This document shows, in pieces, positions 1-8,000 of a stretch of 17,954 nt of DNA; the first letter of the stretch is position 1; every line of letters starts with the position of its first letter. The translations under genes and the position numbers were made by a program. The stretch comes from Bacillota bacterium (GTDB lineage Bacteria; Bacillota; Clostridia; Lachnospirales; Lachnospiraceae), in contig JAEYPA010000087.1 in the NCBI GenBank assembly GCA_023411225.1, forward strand, positions 1 through 17,954. Direction: 5' to 3'. The notes beneath the pieces are model-generated. The model was not told the origin of the DNA and did not search any database. It worked only from the letters and a program-made list of their open reading frames with translations.

Positions 1-693
1 TCCGGCACATATCATAAGCAATACGAATACCCAGAAGATTTTCTTTTTCACCAGATTGGAAAGTGGTATTCCTTCTCCATCCTCAACCAATGCTCGAATT
101 GGAACAACCGTAAAATAAATCGCATTAAGAAGCGGAATGAGAGCCCAGAAGCATGCCACAAGTCTCCATCGGGACATACCGCCCACTTTGAAGAATATAG
201 TTGACAGCAAAATTACTAACACCGAGCCCCAACAATAAAAGGAGTGTAATAGGCTCATAGAACCGGCTTTATTCTCTGTTGGGCAGGCTTCCACAATGGG
301 GCTTATTAACACTTCTATTAATCCTCCCCCAATGGCATAAAGTACTACAGCTATCAACATTCCGGCATATGGATTAGCGAAAGCTTCAGGAAAGATTCCA
401 AGACCTACTAATCCTAATGCTGCAAATATATGGGCCATCACAATGGCTATGCGATAGCCGATTCGATCAATAAACTTTGCAGATATCATATCAACTAATA
501 GCTGCACCACAAAATTAACGGTGATTAACAGAGTAATCCGTTCCAGTGGAACGTCATAAGTAGATTGTAAGGTAAGAAACAGTAAAGGAGCAAAATTATT
601 GACGATGGCCTGAGTGATATAGCCAAAATAACTTGCCACTAAGGTATGCTTATAATTAAGCATGTGCTTTTCTCTCGAGTTATGTTGATTCAT
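1..693 (-). CDS. MFS transporter, N-terminal half (partial)
   Basis: This gene runs off the left edge, so only the first 231 codons are present. It starts at an ATG at 693 preceded by GGAGG. The protein has a short polar N-terminus followed by about six hydrophobic segments. These include a helix beginning HTLVASYFGYITQAIVNNF and the loop DMISAKFIDRIGYRIA, which fits the MFS loop 2-3 motif (D-x(3)-A-K-F-x-D-R-x-G). A charged central loop (residues about 205-216) precedes a seventh hydrophobic segment at the edge. The family moves small solutes by proton or sodium coupling; the substrate cannot be read from this half. It lies 118 bp downstream of the MATE gene on the same strand, so the two may be co-transcribed under the divergent AraC regulator. 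Import of a sugar or export of a drug are both possible. Confidence 0.85.
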   Translation of the reverse strand, partial: MNQHNSREKHMLNYKHTLVASYFGYITQAIVNNFAPLLFLTLQSTYDVPLERITLLITVNFVVQLLVDMISAKFIDRIGYRIAIVMAHIFAALGLVGLGIFPEAFANPYAGMLIAVVLYAIGGGLIEVLISPIVEACPTENKAGSMSLLHSFYCWGSVLVILLSTIFFKVGGMSRWRLVACFWALIPLLNAIYFTVVPIRALVEDGEGIPLSNLVKKKIFWVFVLLMICAG

Positions 694-713
694 GTATCCT
701 CCACTATTGTACA

Positions 714-776
714 TTATCTATATTTATTTAAAAGACATAAGGCTTCTTCTACACTTCCTGTAGCATTCCTTGCCAT
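714..776 (-). other. Possible 20-codon ORF or gene remnant between MATE and MFS genes
   Basis: A short reading frame starts MARNATGSVEEALC and stops just before the MFS ribosome site. The frame stays open upstream into the MATE 3' end. No convincing ribosome site precedes it (only TAGAGA). It could be a leader peptide, the tail of a deleted gene, or chance. I do not recognise it. Confidence 0.2.
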
Positions 777-811
777 ACTATGATCTCTACAATCTTTCGA
801 TAGGAGGTGAA

Positions 812-2176
812 TTATTCCTCCAAAGTAGTTTGTACAAGGCTTTTTTTCTTCCAGGTTCCTGAGAAATATCGTACTACACAGACAACAGCAGTGGTAACCC
901 AGGTTGCGCCAGTAGTAACCCATATTCCCCAATAGCCTAGCTTTGGAATCTTTGTAAATATCGGCGCATATAGAATTCGACAGACTACCTCACAAAATCC
1001 ATTTACCATAGCAAAAGTAGTATCACCACATCCATTTAATAAAGCCCTTGGTATATAAATCATGCCTAGTCCAAAATAACACAAACTGTTGATTCGAAGA
1101 GCCTGATAAGCGATTTCAATGACATCTTGCTTTTTTACAAAAAGCCCAACAATTGGCTCTCCAAATAGGTAAGCAATTGGCAACAGGCAAATACTAAAAA
1201 TCAGAGCTATTACAGTTGATTGACGAAATCCCTTTTTCACACGGTCAATCTTACCTGCCCCCATATTCTGCCCCGAAAAGGTAGTCAGAGCTGCTCCAAG
1301 AGAACCATATGGTTGCTGCACGATCATTTCAATTCTATTGATTACAGTAAAAGCTGCCATAACCTTCTCTCCAAAGGAATTGACATAGGTTTGTAACACC
1401 ATACAGGAAATGGCAATCATAGAATTCTGTAAAGACACTGGAACTCCTATTTTGAAACATCTAATGATAATGCTTTTATTAGGTTTAAGTTCTTTCTTGT
1501 TCAAATGAAAATAAGGAACCTTTTTATAGGCATAACCTAGACATAAAATAGCCGAAATTACCTGTGCAATGACTGTTGCTAAGGCTACACCAAAAACTGC
1601 CATGTTAAAACATAAAACAAAGACTAAGTCTAACACAACATTCAGAATACATGAAATGATGAGAAAATATAAAGGTGTCTTAGAATCTCCAAGTGCACGG
1701 AGAATAGCAGCTACTCCATTGTAAATGGTGATACCTATGATTCCAAAACAAGTTGTCCGCATGTATAGTATAGAATTGTCAATAATTTTATCTGGAGTTT
1801 TTAGTATGCGGAATACAATTGGACAGAGGAAATAGCCCAACAGTGTAACCACTAAAGCTGCAGTAAGCAATACGTAGAGAGAGTTGGCTATGGTGACTCG
1901 CACATTTTCATAATCTTTTGCTCCAAAATACTGGGCTACAATGACGCCAATACCAATAGCAAGTCCAGAGCTTAAAGAAAAACTCAAGAAACTCATGGAG
2001 CTACAGTTACCAACTGCTGCAAGTTCATCAGCTCCCACATAGTTTCCTACAACTATGGAATCCACCATGTTATAAAATTGTTGGAAGAGATTGCCCACCA
2101 GCAGGGGCATAGCAAACTTTATAATGTGCCTAATTGGGCTTCCACTGGTCATATCTGTAATATTACTTCTATTCAT
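812..2176 (-). CDS. MATE family efflux transporter
   Basis: A 454-residue, highly hydrophobic protein of normal MATE length, with about 12 predicted membrane helices in two similar halves. The N-terminus contains the typical MATE stretch (SPIRHIIKFAMPLLVGNLFQ, then QFYNMVDSIVVGNYVG), and the mid-protein AILRALGDSKTPLYF motif is also characteristic. The family exports cationic drugs, dyes or metabolites using Na+ or H+ antiport. The ATG at 2176 is preceded by GGAGA at a good distance. A TATAAT hexamer at 2228-2233 (minus strand) is a plausible -10. The gene is divergent from an AraC-type regulator, which probably controls it, and lies upstream of an MFS gene. The family is certain from sequence; the substrate is unknown. 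Confidence 0.95.
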   Translation of the reverse strand: MNRSNITDMTSGSPIRHIIKFAMPLLVGNLFQQFYNMVDSIVVGNYVGADELAAVGNCSSMSFLSFSLSSGLAIGIGVIVAQYFGAKDYENVRVTIANSLYVLLTAALVVTLLGYFLCPIVFRILKTPDKIIDNSILYMRTTCFGIIGITIYNGVAAILRALGDSKTPLYFLIISCILNVVLDLVFVLCFNMAVFGVALATVIAQVISAILCLGYAYKKVPYFHLNKKELKPNKSIIIRCFKIGVPVSLQNSMIAISCMVLQTYVNSFGEKVMAAFTVINRIEMIVQQPYGSLGAALTTFSGQNMGAGKIDRVKKGFRQSTVIALIFSICLLPIAYLFGEPIVGLFVKKQDVIEIAYQALRINSLCYFGLGMIYIPRALLNGCGDTTFAMVNGFCEVVCRILYAPIFTKIPKLGYWGIWVTTGATWVTTAVVCVVRYFSGTWKKKSLVQTTLEE

Positions 2177-2199
2177 TAAGTTTTCTCCAATCTGTGTAT

Positions 2200-2216
2200 A
2201 TGAAATACCGTTTCAT
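2200..2216. promoter_or_regulatory. Palindrome in MATE 5' leader, candidate operator
   Basis: ATGAAA-TACCG-TTTCAT is a perfect 6-bp dyad with a 5-base centre, flanked by ATA/TAT. It lies between the putative MATE -10 and its start codon. A regulator bound here would block transcription. It is small and could be chance. Confidence 0.3.
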
Positions 2217-2227
2217 GTATTCTTTGC

Positions 2228-2233
2228 ATTATA
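2228..2233 (-). promoter_or_regulatory. Candidate -10 box for the MATE gene
   Basis: A perfect TATAAT on the minus strand, about 50 bases before the MATE start codon. The -35 is poor (TTAGTT at an 18-base spacing), which would fit an activator-dependent promoter. The divergent AraC protein is the obvious candidate activator. Confidence 0.4.
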
Positions 2234-2297
2234 AACACTTTACTCTCCATTAACTAATTAAAGCTTGCGAGAAACTGCTCATTTTTTTACTTTTCTC

Positions 2298-2326
2298 TTG
2301 ACCAAGAAGAACTGGTTGAGTACACT
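2298..2326 (+). promoter_or_regulatory. Candidate promoter of the AraC-family regulator gene
   Basis: TTGACC (2298-2303), a 17-base spacer and TACACT (2321-2326), about 70 bases before the AraC start codon. This is a good -35 with an acceptable -10. A further AT-rich -10-like TATAAT lies near 2361. Confidence 0.45.
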
Positions 2327-2397
2327 AAATACATACAATTTTTATCTATATCTGTTTATATATAATCAATTATTCATAGAAATAATGAGGTGATAGG

Positions 2398-3264
2398 ATG
2401 GAATTCAAAAATAGTATTGAATATCTTAGTTTGGAAAATGGTGTCCGGGTTATTACTCCTAAATTCTACCCTCGAAGCTTTCCTTTACACTGTCACCAAT
2501 GTATAGAGATTATTGCTTTGTTAGAAACTACAGAAGCTCAAAAAAATGTACTCATTCGTGTCAATCAAACTCTCTATGAATTAGGATCTGGGGATATTCT
2601 ATTTATCTGGCCCGGAGAACTTCATGAAGTCATTGAAGCGGATGCTCATACACCAATGGCAGTTCAGTACGATGCCTACTTAATTCAGGATTTAACAGAA
2701 TTTTCCCCTTATATGAATTTATTTCGATCTTTTCAGCACATCAGTAAAAAGGAAATGCCTGAGCTTTCAAATTCTTTAATGATTCATTTACATAAAATGG
2801 CCTCTACTAAACAAGACTATGAAAACTTTTACAAGACTAAGTGTGTTATATATTTAATGGAGATGTTTGTCGCCTTTGCTATTTATCTGAATAAAGACAA
2901 TAATAGCATCATTAAACATTCACGTACATTGAAAACCATGGATAAGATTAATGACGCCTGTAGCTATATGATTGCCCATTGTCAACAGGAGCTGACATTA
3001 GAGACAGTCGCTAAATATGTAGGATTTAATCCGTGTTATTTTTCTCGTGTATTTAAAGAGGCCACCCGATTTCGTTTTGTAGAATATCTAATGCTACAGC
3101 GTGTAAATGCTGCCCAACTCCTTCTGACCAACTCAGATAAGTCAATTACGGAAATCGCTTTTGCATCCGGCTTTAAAAGTATCTCCAGCTTCAACCGAGT
3201 GTTCAAACAATACCGAGGCTGCAGTCCAAGAGAATACAGACAAGTCAATCAGGCCAATGATTGA
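2398..3264 (+). CDS. AraC family transcriptional regulator
   Basis: A 288-residue protein of usual AraC length. The N-terminal half (to about residue 120) looks like the cupin sensor domain, with PLHCHQCIEIIALLE and a later PGELHEV segment, where histidines and a glutamate line the pocket. The C-terminal ~100 residues carry two helix-turn-helix units. The first is ELTLETVAKYVGFNPCYFSR; the second is SITEIAFASGFKSISSFNR, followed by the diagnostic KQYRGCSPREYR. The ATG at 2398 follows GAGGTGA. It is transcribed divergently from the MATE and MFS genes and probably regulates them in response to a small ligand; that role is inferred from position. Its last 16 bases overlap the convergent flavodoxin gene tail to tail. 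Confidence 0.93.
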   Translation: MEFKNSIEYLSLENGVRVITPKFYPRSFPLHCHQCIEIIALLETTEAQKNVLIRVNQTLYELGSGDILFIWPGELHEVIEADAHTPMAVQYDAYLIQDLTEFSPYMNLFRSFQHISKKEMPELSNSLMIHLHKMASTKQDYENFYKTKCVIYLMEMFVAFAIYLNKDNNSIIKHSRTLKTMDKINDACSYMIAHCQQELTLETVAKYVGFNPCYFSRVFKEATRFRFVEYLMLQRVNAAQLLLTNSDKSITEIAFASGFKSISSFNRVFKQYRGCSPREYRQVNQAND

Positions 3265-3701
3265 TAGAACTTAACTGCTCCATTACAATCCTTCTCATTG
3301 GGATGTTTCTTACGGATTCCTCCCACTATTTTAAATGGCCCAAAAGTGTCCCAACCGTTGCAGTAGTAATTGCCTAGCCTCTCGCCCTGTGCTTCGTTTA
3401 GTAAAGACCCAAAGGCGTCTAATGCCTTATTATTATTGCTACCCCCCCCAGTTGCCAGAAGAAAAGTCTTTTTCCCTTTTAAGTCGTTCTTGTGGTTTAC
3501 TACATAGGAATATAGAGCATCGGCAAACTTTGCATAATAGATACCGGAAGCAAACCCAACCTTGGAGTAATTCTCCAGTTTGATATTGCCTGCTTGCTCT
3601 ACTGGTACCAAGTCTACCTGACATTGAGCCTTTATAGCATCAAGCAGCTTTTTCGTGTTGTTGTGGTGATGAGAATAATAGATAATAACAGTTTTGTCCA
3701 T
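3249..3701 (-). CDS. Flavodoxin family protein
   Basis: A 150-residue flavodoxin-fold protein, a typical size for a short-chain flavodoxin. It begins MDKTVIIYYSHHHNNTKKLL: a beta strand followed by the loop SHHHNNT (residues 10-16), which occupies the FMN-phosphate-binding position. GFASGIYYAKF and LLATGGG match the later flavin-contact loops. I place the start at 3701, because the GGAGG at 3706-3710 fits this ATG and covers the alternative ATG at 3713. It follows the FMN-binding-domain gene by 11 bases, so the pair probably formed an electron-transfer unit. Such proteins carry low-potential electrons or act as FMN-dependent quinone or metal reductases; the partner is unknown. The 3' end overlaps the AraC gene by 16 bp. 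Confidence 0.88.
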   Translation of the reverse strand: MDKTVIIYYSHHHNNTKKLLDAIKAQCQVDLVPVEQAGNIKLENYSKVGFASGIYYAKFADALYSYVVNHKNDLKGKKTFLLATGGGSNNNKALDAFGSLLNEAQGERLGNYYCNGWDTFGPFKIVGGIRKKHPNEKDCNGAVKFYQSLA

Positions 3702-3712
3702 ATGTACCTCCA

Positions 3713-4024
3713 TTAAGATTTATTTTTTAATGCTTGTTCAAGGGCTTTCATAATCACCTTACTGGAGCAGGTGCACCCAGACACCACATCTACCGGTACC
3801 TTCTGTTGTTTTACTATTTGATTCAGAATCTTTTCTGCAGGCTTGCCCTTTTCATTTCTATGTTCAAGGAGAGTAATGTCAATAATTCTTCCTTCCTTTA
3901 CCATCACCTTCACCCTAGCATATATATATCCAACATCATACTCACCCTCATAGCTTCCATCGGGAATATTCTTCAGTTCTATTGATTCAAGCTTAATAGT
4001 CTTCCACTTTCTCTTTATACTGCT
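3713..4024 (-). pseudogene. FMN-binding domain protein, 5'-truncated
   Basis: The frame is open from an upstream TAA at 4025-4027 to the stop at 3713. It encodes most of an FMN_bind (RnfG/NqrC-type) domain: NIPDGSYEGEYDVGY, then VKVMVKEGRIIDITLLEH, then the flavinylation-site region VDVVSGCTCSS. The strand beginning DGSYEGEY is an integral part of the domain, yet no ATG or ribosome site precedes it. The membrane or signal segment that normally precedes this domain is missing. The first usable starts (GTG 3913, ATG 3904, with AGGGTG nearby) would drop the first strands. The break lies next to the hairpin and intron-like remnant at 4063-4187, so an insertion or deletion there probably removed the 5' end. 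The usual SGAT motif reads SGCT, with the acceptor Thr kept. It may still be translated as a shorter 60-66-residue protein. Confidence 0.7.
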
Positions 4025-4062
4025 TTAAGCTGATGATCTGAGTACCCATAAGGGGGCATGGC

Positions 4063-4090
4063 TGCAAACCTGTATTTGTGCAGGTTTGCA
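4063..4090. repeat. Perfect 10-bp inverted repeat (hairpin)
   Basis: TGCAAACCTG (4063-4072) and CAGGTTTGCA (4081-4090) are exact complements around an 8-base loop. No T-run follows on either strand, so it is not a classical terminator. It lies between the broken FMN gene and the intron-like remnant, and may mark a junction or a recombination-prone site. Confidence 0.6.
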
Positions 4091-4130
4091 ACCAATAAGC
4101 TATGTTATTAAGAAAAATAAGTTTTATAAT

Positions 4131-4187
4131 ACGTACGGTGGTGTGGGAGGACGGTAAATAAAATAGTTATCTACCTCCTAGACGATT
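4131..4187 (+). mobile_element. Remnant of a group II intron 3' end (domain V tail and domain VI)
   Basis: The string ACGTACGGTGGTGTGGGAGG followed by a hairpin and CTCCTAGACGATT resembles the 3' end of bacterial group II introns. ACGTACGG is the 3' strand of domain V. The region 4146-4177 folds as a domain VI-like hairpin (GTAAATAA against TTATCTAC, bases of the stem GGAGG and CCTCC). The 5' strand of domain V, expected to be GAGCCGTA-like, and the reverse transcriptase gene are absent; AT-rich sequence precedes instead. This is recognition from memory of the family, not an alignment. If right, it is a dead fragment at the island's left end. Confidence 0.5.
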
Positions 4188-4199
4188 GTCGATTAACGA

Positions 4200-4286
4200 A
4201 TGTATACACACTTGCCCTACTTGCCAAAACTAATCGGCGGGGTTTTGAACAGTTTAAACTCGTTGACGCCGATGGATATTGAATAG
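4200..4286 (+). other. Coding-like 28-codon fragment, unrecognised
   Basis: The frame ATG...TAG contains the plausible protein tail LPKLIGGVLNSLNSLTPMDI and ends against the tetR stop codon. There is no ribosome site, and an in-frame stop lies just upstream. It may be the tail of a gene that the intron-like element once interrupted. Part of it overlaps the stem-loop at 4233-4273, so the resemblance to protein may be accidental. Confidence 0.2.
4233..4273 (-). terminator. Possible terminator of the tetR gene
   Basis: ATCGGCG and CGCCGAT (7 bp) enclose a 27-base loop containing the palindrome AGTTTAAACT. On the minus strand the stem is followed by TAGTTTT, a weak T-tract. It lies 14 bases beyond the tetR stop. 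The loop is long for an intrinsic terminator. Confidence 0.35.
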
Positions 4287-4910
4287 CTAATGGGTTTGTA
4301 ATCCCTCTGTCAACAATCGGATATGGTCAACCAACTGTCCTCTCAAATCAAAGGCAGGATAGCGGACACACCATTCATAGCTGACGCCCCGTATCGCCAT
4401 CACAAAATGCCGTGAAAGGTCATCTAACGACAATGAAGATGTAAATTCGCCCCGCCGGATGCCTTTTTCCAATACACTATGAAACAGCGTATAAAGCTCC
4501 CTGGCGTGGCCCATGACGGCTTCTGTGCCCACTTTTTTCTCTAACAATATTTGATAGACTTTTATCATGTTCGCGCAGCCAAAGGTGTCCATAAGCTCAT
4601 CGGCTATTTTTTTTGACAGCGCGAGGAGCACCTCTTGAGCGGGCATATTATCCGGTAGCGTTGTCAGAAATTTTTTGTATTCCGTATCGGCTCGAATCGC
4701 GTGGTCGGCAATCAGCATAGCAATCAGCGCGTCCTTAGACTCGAAGTGTACGTAAAAGGCACCCTTGGTAATACCAGCTTCGTCGGTGATGTCCTCTACG
4801 TTAATTTCGGAGAGGTTGCGCTCTGCAAATAACCTTTCCGCTATCTCATACAGCCTTTTCTTTGTTTCAGCCCCTTGCACCTTTCGCTTGTCGGGTTTTC
4901 TCTCTCTCAT
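4287..4910 (-). CDS. TetR/AcrR family transcriptional regulator
   Basis: A 207-residue protein of standard TetR size. The N-terminal DNA-binding domain is clear at residues about 14-62: TKKRLYEIAERLFAERNL, INVEDITDEAGITKGAFYVH and FESKDALIAML, including the typical GxFYxHFxSK motif. The rest is helical ligand-binding and dimer domain, ending with WCVRYPAFDLRGQLVDHIRLL. The ATG at 4910 follows GGGAGAGG. It is divergent from the 1028-residue surface-protein gene with about 160 bp between starts. A dyad at 4957-4978 overlaps that gene's predicted start site, so it probably represses both genes and is released by a small ligand (inference). Its GC content looks higher than that of the flanking genes, as does the surface gene's, suggesting they arrived together. 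Confidence 0.93.
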   Translation of the reverse strand: MRERKPDKRKVQGAETKKRLYEIAERLFAERNLSEINVEDITDEAGITKGAFYVHFESKDALIAMLIADHAIRADTEYKKFLTTLPDNMPAQEVLLALSKKIADELMDTFGCANMIKVYQILLEKKVGTEAVMGHARELYTLFHSVLEKGIRRGEFTSSLSLDDLSRHFVMAIRGVSYEWCVRYPAFDLRGQLVDHIRLLTEGLQTH

Positions 4911-4926
4911 ATTTTTCCTCTCCCTA

Positions 4927-4955
4927 TTGACTTTTTAAAAAGAATATAACATAAT
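4927..4955 (+). promoter_or_regulatory. Candidate promoter of the large surface-protein gene
   Basis: TTGACT (4927-4932), a 17-base spacer and CATAAT (4950-4955). Transcription would start near 4962, giving a leader of about 110 bases before the ATG at 5072. The expected start lies inside the dyad at 4957-4978. Confidence 0.55.
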
Positions 4956-4956
4956 G

Positions 4957-4978
4957 AACTTAGTTAGTGAATTAGGTT
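4957..4978. promoter_or_regulatory. Imperfect dyad, candidate TetR operator
   Basis: The 22-base segment reads AACTTAGTTAG then TGAATTAGGTT, with 7 of 11 symmetric positions complementary. Its length and position, just after the -10 of the divergent promoter, are typical of TetR-family operators. The assignment is based on symmetry and position only. Confidence 0.4.
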
Positions 4979-5071
4979 ATTAAATTGAGTTACCACATTA
5001 ATATAGCATTTATTATTCTCAAAGTCAAACGGCGACAGCAAAAAGCCGCAAAATTTTAGGGAGGAATAAAA

Positions 5072-8000
5072 ATGAAAATTATATTAACGAATGGTCGGCG
5101 GCTCCGAATGAACAAATGCCGCAAATCCGCAGGGGCGTGTAACCGCATGATGGCGGTGATGTTGACGCTGACGCTTGCAATATCGATGTTCTCGTCGGGC
5201 ATGACGGCGTTTGCACTGGACGAGGTTCCGGCCCCCGGCACGCAGGACGCGAGGCAGGAGTTTTCGGAATATGGGGATGACTTGCTTACGTCCAGCGCCG
5301 GTATGTGGGTGCTTGAACAATTGGCGGCAGGCGCCGTCAGTTACGTCGGCGGTATGGCTATGGAAGAAGCTATGGGGCAAATGTTCGGTAAACCACCCGA
5401 TCAGATTAGCAATCTCGTCAGTGAGTTTCAAGAGTTGAAGAAGGATATAAAGGACATCAAAGCCCAAATAGATAACCTTAGCGCGAAGATAGACCAAGCT
5501 AATTTAAAAAATGACCTCAGAGCTTACGCCACTTTAATTAACGGCTATGCCGGTGTGTACGAACACCTCTGCGGAAGTCTGGACGCTTACAGCGACGACG
5601 AACTAACCGGGCTTTTCTTAACCGAACTCTATAAAGCTGCTGACGCAAACTTTAAGGTAGATGGAAAAAGTATCATTGAGTCCACCTTAACTCTGGGAAA
5701 TTACCTGACCAAGCCTTATCCGGGTAATAACTATAATACATTCGGCGCTTTTGACAAACTGGATAGGTTTATTAACAGATGGGAGCATCAAGGTTATGCT
5801 CAGAGAAAGGCATTTAGGGAAAAGGCTCTCTATACATACGCCATGTTTTCTACCATGAGCCAAATGGCTTGCAAATTAACGATTGAAAACAATCAAGGTG
5901 ATACTGCGGCGGCTAAGCTCGAACGAATTAAGGCGAAACAATGGCTGACACAGCTTGAAGAAAACGCTGCGACGGTTAATGAAATGAACAAACGCTGTGC
6001 GGTTATAGAACACCCCGACCTGCGAATTTACAGGGATACTAAAATGGGTGTGGATTTATATAAATTTTACAAGTCAGTGCAGAGAAGCTATATGTATAGT
6101 CCGGGTCTTTCTGAGTGGAATAAATATGCATCAAGTTTGAAAATGCTTTCTGATCCGAAATTTCTGTTCCCGGTAACTAAAACTGATTCCTGTCGCAGCG
6201 AGGACTGGTCGAATGGATTTGCGCTTTATTCTAATCAGCCTTCCATCGCAATGTATAAGAGAATCTATGAGGACTACAAAGCGGATAACGGAGGTAAGCA
6301 TATAAGTCTGCATGATATTTTCTTCGATAGTAACAAAGGAAATTTTACTAAACCCTCCGGGACAACATCCAGATACTTTGCCACCCACGCCTATGAATGG
6401 AAACAAGAAACGGGAAAAACAGTTGAAATCATAGGGGGAAAATCTTATGAAAAATGGACAACAGTTGCAGGCAAATGGACAACATATCTTATGGATGGTG
6501 CGGCTAACCCTGATAAAAAAACTTTGATAGACGCGACATACGGTTCTCCTATTAAAGTGAAAGAAAGACTTGCCGGAAGTGTACAATATTTAAGTCCTCT
6601 TTACTATTACGGCACAGTTCAACAGGGAGAACTGATGCTTCCGGGGGAGGAGCTTACCCCCGAACCCGAGGATGGAATAAGCGGTATGAACAATTATTAT
6701 GTGCTACCATACGAAGATACTGTCACTCTTTCGGTAGAGGAAAAATTGGGTTATACTTATCAATGGTACATGAACCCCGGCGATGGCAATGGATATCGGG
6801 AAATTGACGGCGCGACCGGTTTGACTTATAATCTTCCACCCCTTTCCCCGGAGATGAACGGCTATAAATATATCTGTGATTTTATTCCCAATGACGGGAC
6901 AGAGGAAAATTATTTATCCACCGCACCTGTAACCCTTAACTTGGACGGCGAAGGCGTAGCGGTTTCAGAAACCGTGCATGCTGTGAACAGTGCGGAGGAA
7001 TTGGAAGAAGCACTGGAAAAAGTAAGCAACGGCGATTGGGATGGTCACACCCTAAAACTGACGGCATCAATTCAATATCATAAGCCTATTACGCTTATCG
7101 GCAGATACCTCACTCTTGACCTAAACGGACACGAGCTGCATGTTGAACCCGCGGCAACCGTTGAACCAAATATTAATCCAATGAGCAGCTCACCCAAAAT
7201 AGCCGCCGTATATGTGGGAAACAATGGTTCTTTGGGGACTATTAACAGCGGTTCACTCAATATCGTGGCAGGCGACGGCATTGCATACGGCGTTTACGCC
7301 GAAGGAGAAAGCGGGGTGCAGGCAGACAATATTATATCCCGGAATGGCGGAACAGCTGTTCATTCTTCAAGCGGACGTGTGGCTGTGAAAGGAAATCTGA
7401 CGGCAGAGGGGGAAAAGTCTGTTGGAATAAGATGCGTAGATGGCGGAAGCATCGACATTGACGGCAATGTAACTGTGTCCGGCGCGGCATCTTACGGTGT
7501 GCTTCTATCCTCTTCAAATGGTACGAATTTCGGCGTTACAATTAACGGAAGCATCTCTGTAAACGGCTCAAACAGCCGAGGCGTTTATCTGGATACTGCC
7601 GGTGAGCTTGTTATAAAAGGAGATGTCACGGTTATCAATGGCATTGTCGGAATTTCCGCAGAGCAGGGCAAGATTGTTGTTAATGGAAACGTCACCGCGC
7701 AAAACTCCGCGATAAACGCCCGGAACGACGCAACTATCCAAATACAAGGAAATGTAATTTCAACTGGCGATGAAATTACAGCAGTATCCGCTTTCGGAGC
7801 AAACCTGCGGATAGGTGGAAATATAATTTCATCAGGTAGTGGGGGAACGGGAATTGCAGCAGCACGGTCGCTTATCGACCCAACGCAGGGCGCGCAAATT
7901 ATTGTAGATGGGAAAATCAACGCCTCCACTCATTTGAGTATAGAAAACGCTCCGATTAAAGAAAACGGGTATGTGGAACAGTCCACTATGCCGGGATATT

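Noticed and set aside
3335..3583. Plus-strand frame opposite the flavodoxin gene
   Set aside because: No ribosome site and no domain; the flavodoxin motifs are on the other strand.
5084..5497. 137-codon minus-strand frame inside the surface-protein gene
   Set aside because: Composition rich in His, Arg and Cys is typical of an antisense shadow; the plus-strand frame has a signal peptide and coiled coil.
7585..7929. 114-codon minus-strand frame opposite the beta-helix region
   Set aside because: It mirrors the plus-strand repeats; no start signal.
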